NCBI GenBank assembly: GCA_021160155.1
Contig: JAGHDB010000264.1
Coordinates: forward strand, 1 to 7,078
DNA: 7,078 bases
From: Bacteroidales bacterium
GTDB lineage: Bacteria; Bacteroidota; Bacteroidia; Bacteroidales; UBA12481
Direction: 5' to 3'
Numbering within the stretch: position 1 is the first letter of the stretch; every line of letters begins with the position of its first letter. Below are positions 7,065 through 7,078 of this stretch, piece after piece. Both the position numbers and the translations under genes were made by a program. The notes below the pieces were generated by a model, which was not told the origin of the DNA, searched no databases, and saw nothing but the letters and a program-made list of their open reading frames with translations.

Positions 7065-7078
7065 GACAAGCTATCTAA

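Noticed and set aside
1..7078. CRISPR array, tRNA, rRNA, or a defence or retron system.
   Set aside because: I found no regularly spaced repeats, no tRNA cloverleaf and no reverse transcriptase, nuclease or toxin motifs on either strand.

Overview
The window looks like a piece of a Bacteroidetes (Bacteroidota) genome. The signs are secreted proteins whose signal peptides end in alanine followed by glutamine (N-terminus of the mature protein), starts that mostly lack a Shine-Dalgarno sequence, a C45-type hydrolase with an extra N-terminal domain of a kind I associate with this phylum, and an IS3-type transposase start. The genetic code appears standard: TGA ends the first complete gene.

Left part (1-4815, plus strand, moderate GC): a possible tail of an upstream gene (1-63); a small exported, probably outer-membrane beta-barrel protein (72-647); a 90-bp gap with a perfect 9-bp inverted repeat; a secreted two-domain esterase-like alpha/beta hydrolase (738-2360); and, 59 bp further on, a secreted S9 (prolyl oligopeptidase family) peptidase gene (2420-4815). 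The peptidase gene is broken by an in-frame TGA at codon 38 and by a frameshift near a run of five G. Its catalytic domain is complete.

Junction (4816-5026): the left end and first 21 codons of an IS3-family transposase orfA lie directly behind the peptidase gene. The similarity stops abruptly at about 4959, and the DNA becomes clearly AT-richer from there on. This is the scar of an insertion and rearrangement, or an assembly join.

Right part (5027-7078, minus strand, AT-rich): a DsrE2-like sulfur-transfer family protein (7008-6463) is followed after 74 bp by a secreted linear amide C-N hydrolase of the choloylglycine/penicillin V acylase Ntn type (6388-5027). The second gene ends in a plausible intrinsic terminator. 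The window ends with two short GC-rich hairpins upstream of the DsrE2-like gene.

The left part reads as an export module for breaking down esters and peptides, with one member decaying. The right part pairs a cytoplasmic sulfur-handling protein with a secreted amidase. Nothing in the sequence ties them to one pathway, and their different composition suggests a different history from the left part. I do not see a clear new multi-gene system. The most unusual items are the fused Ntn hydrolase, the doubly broken peptidase and the IS-linked composition break.
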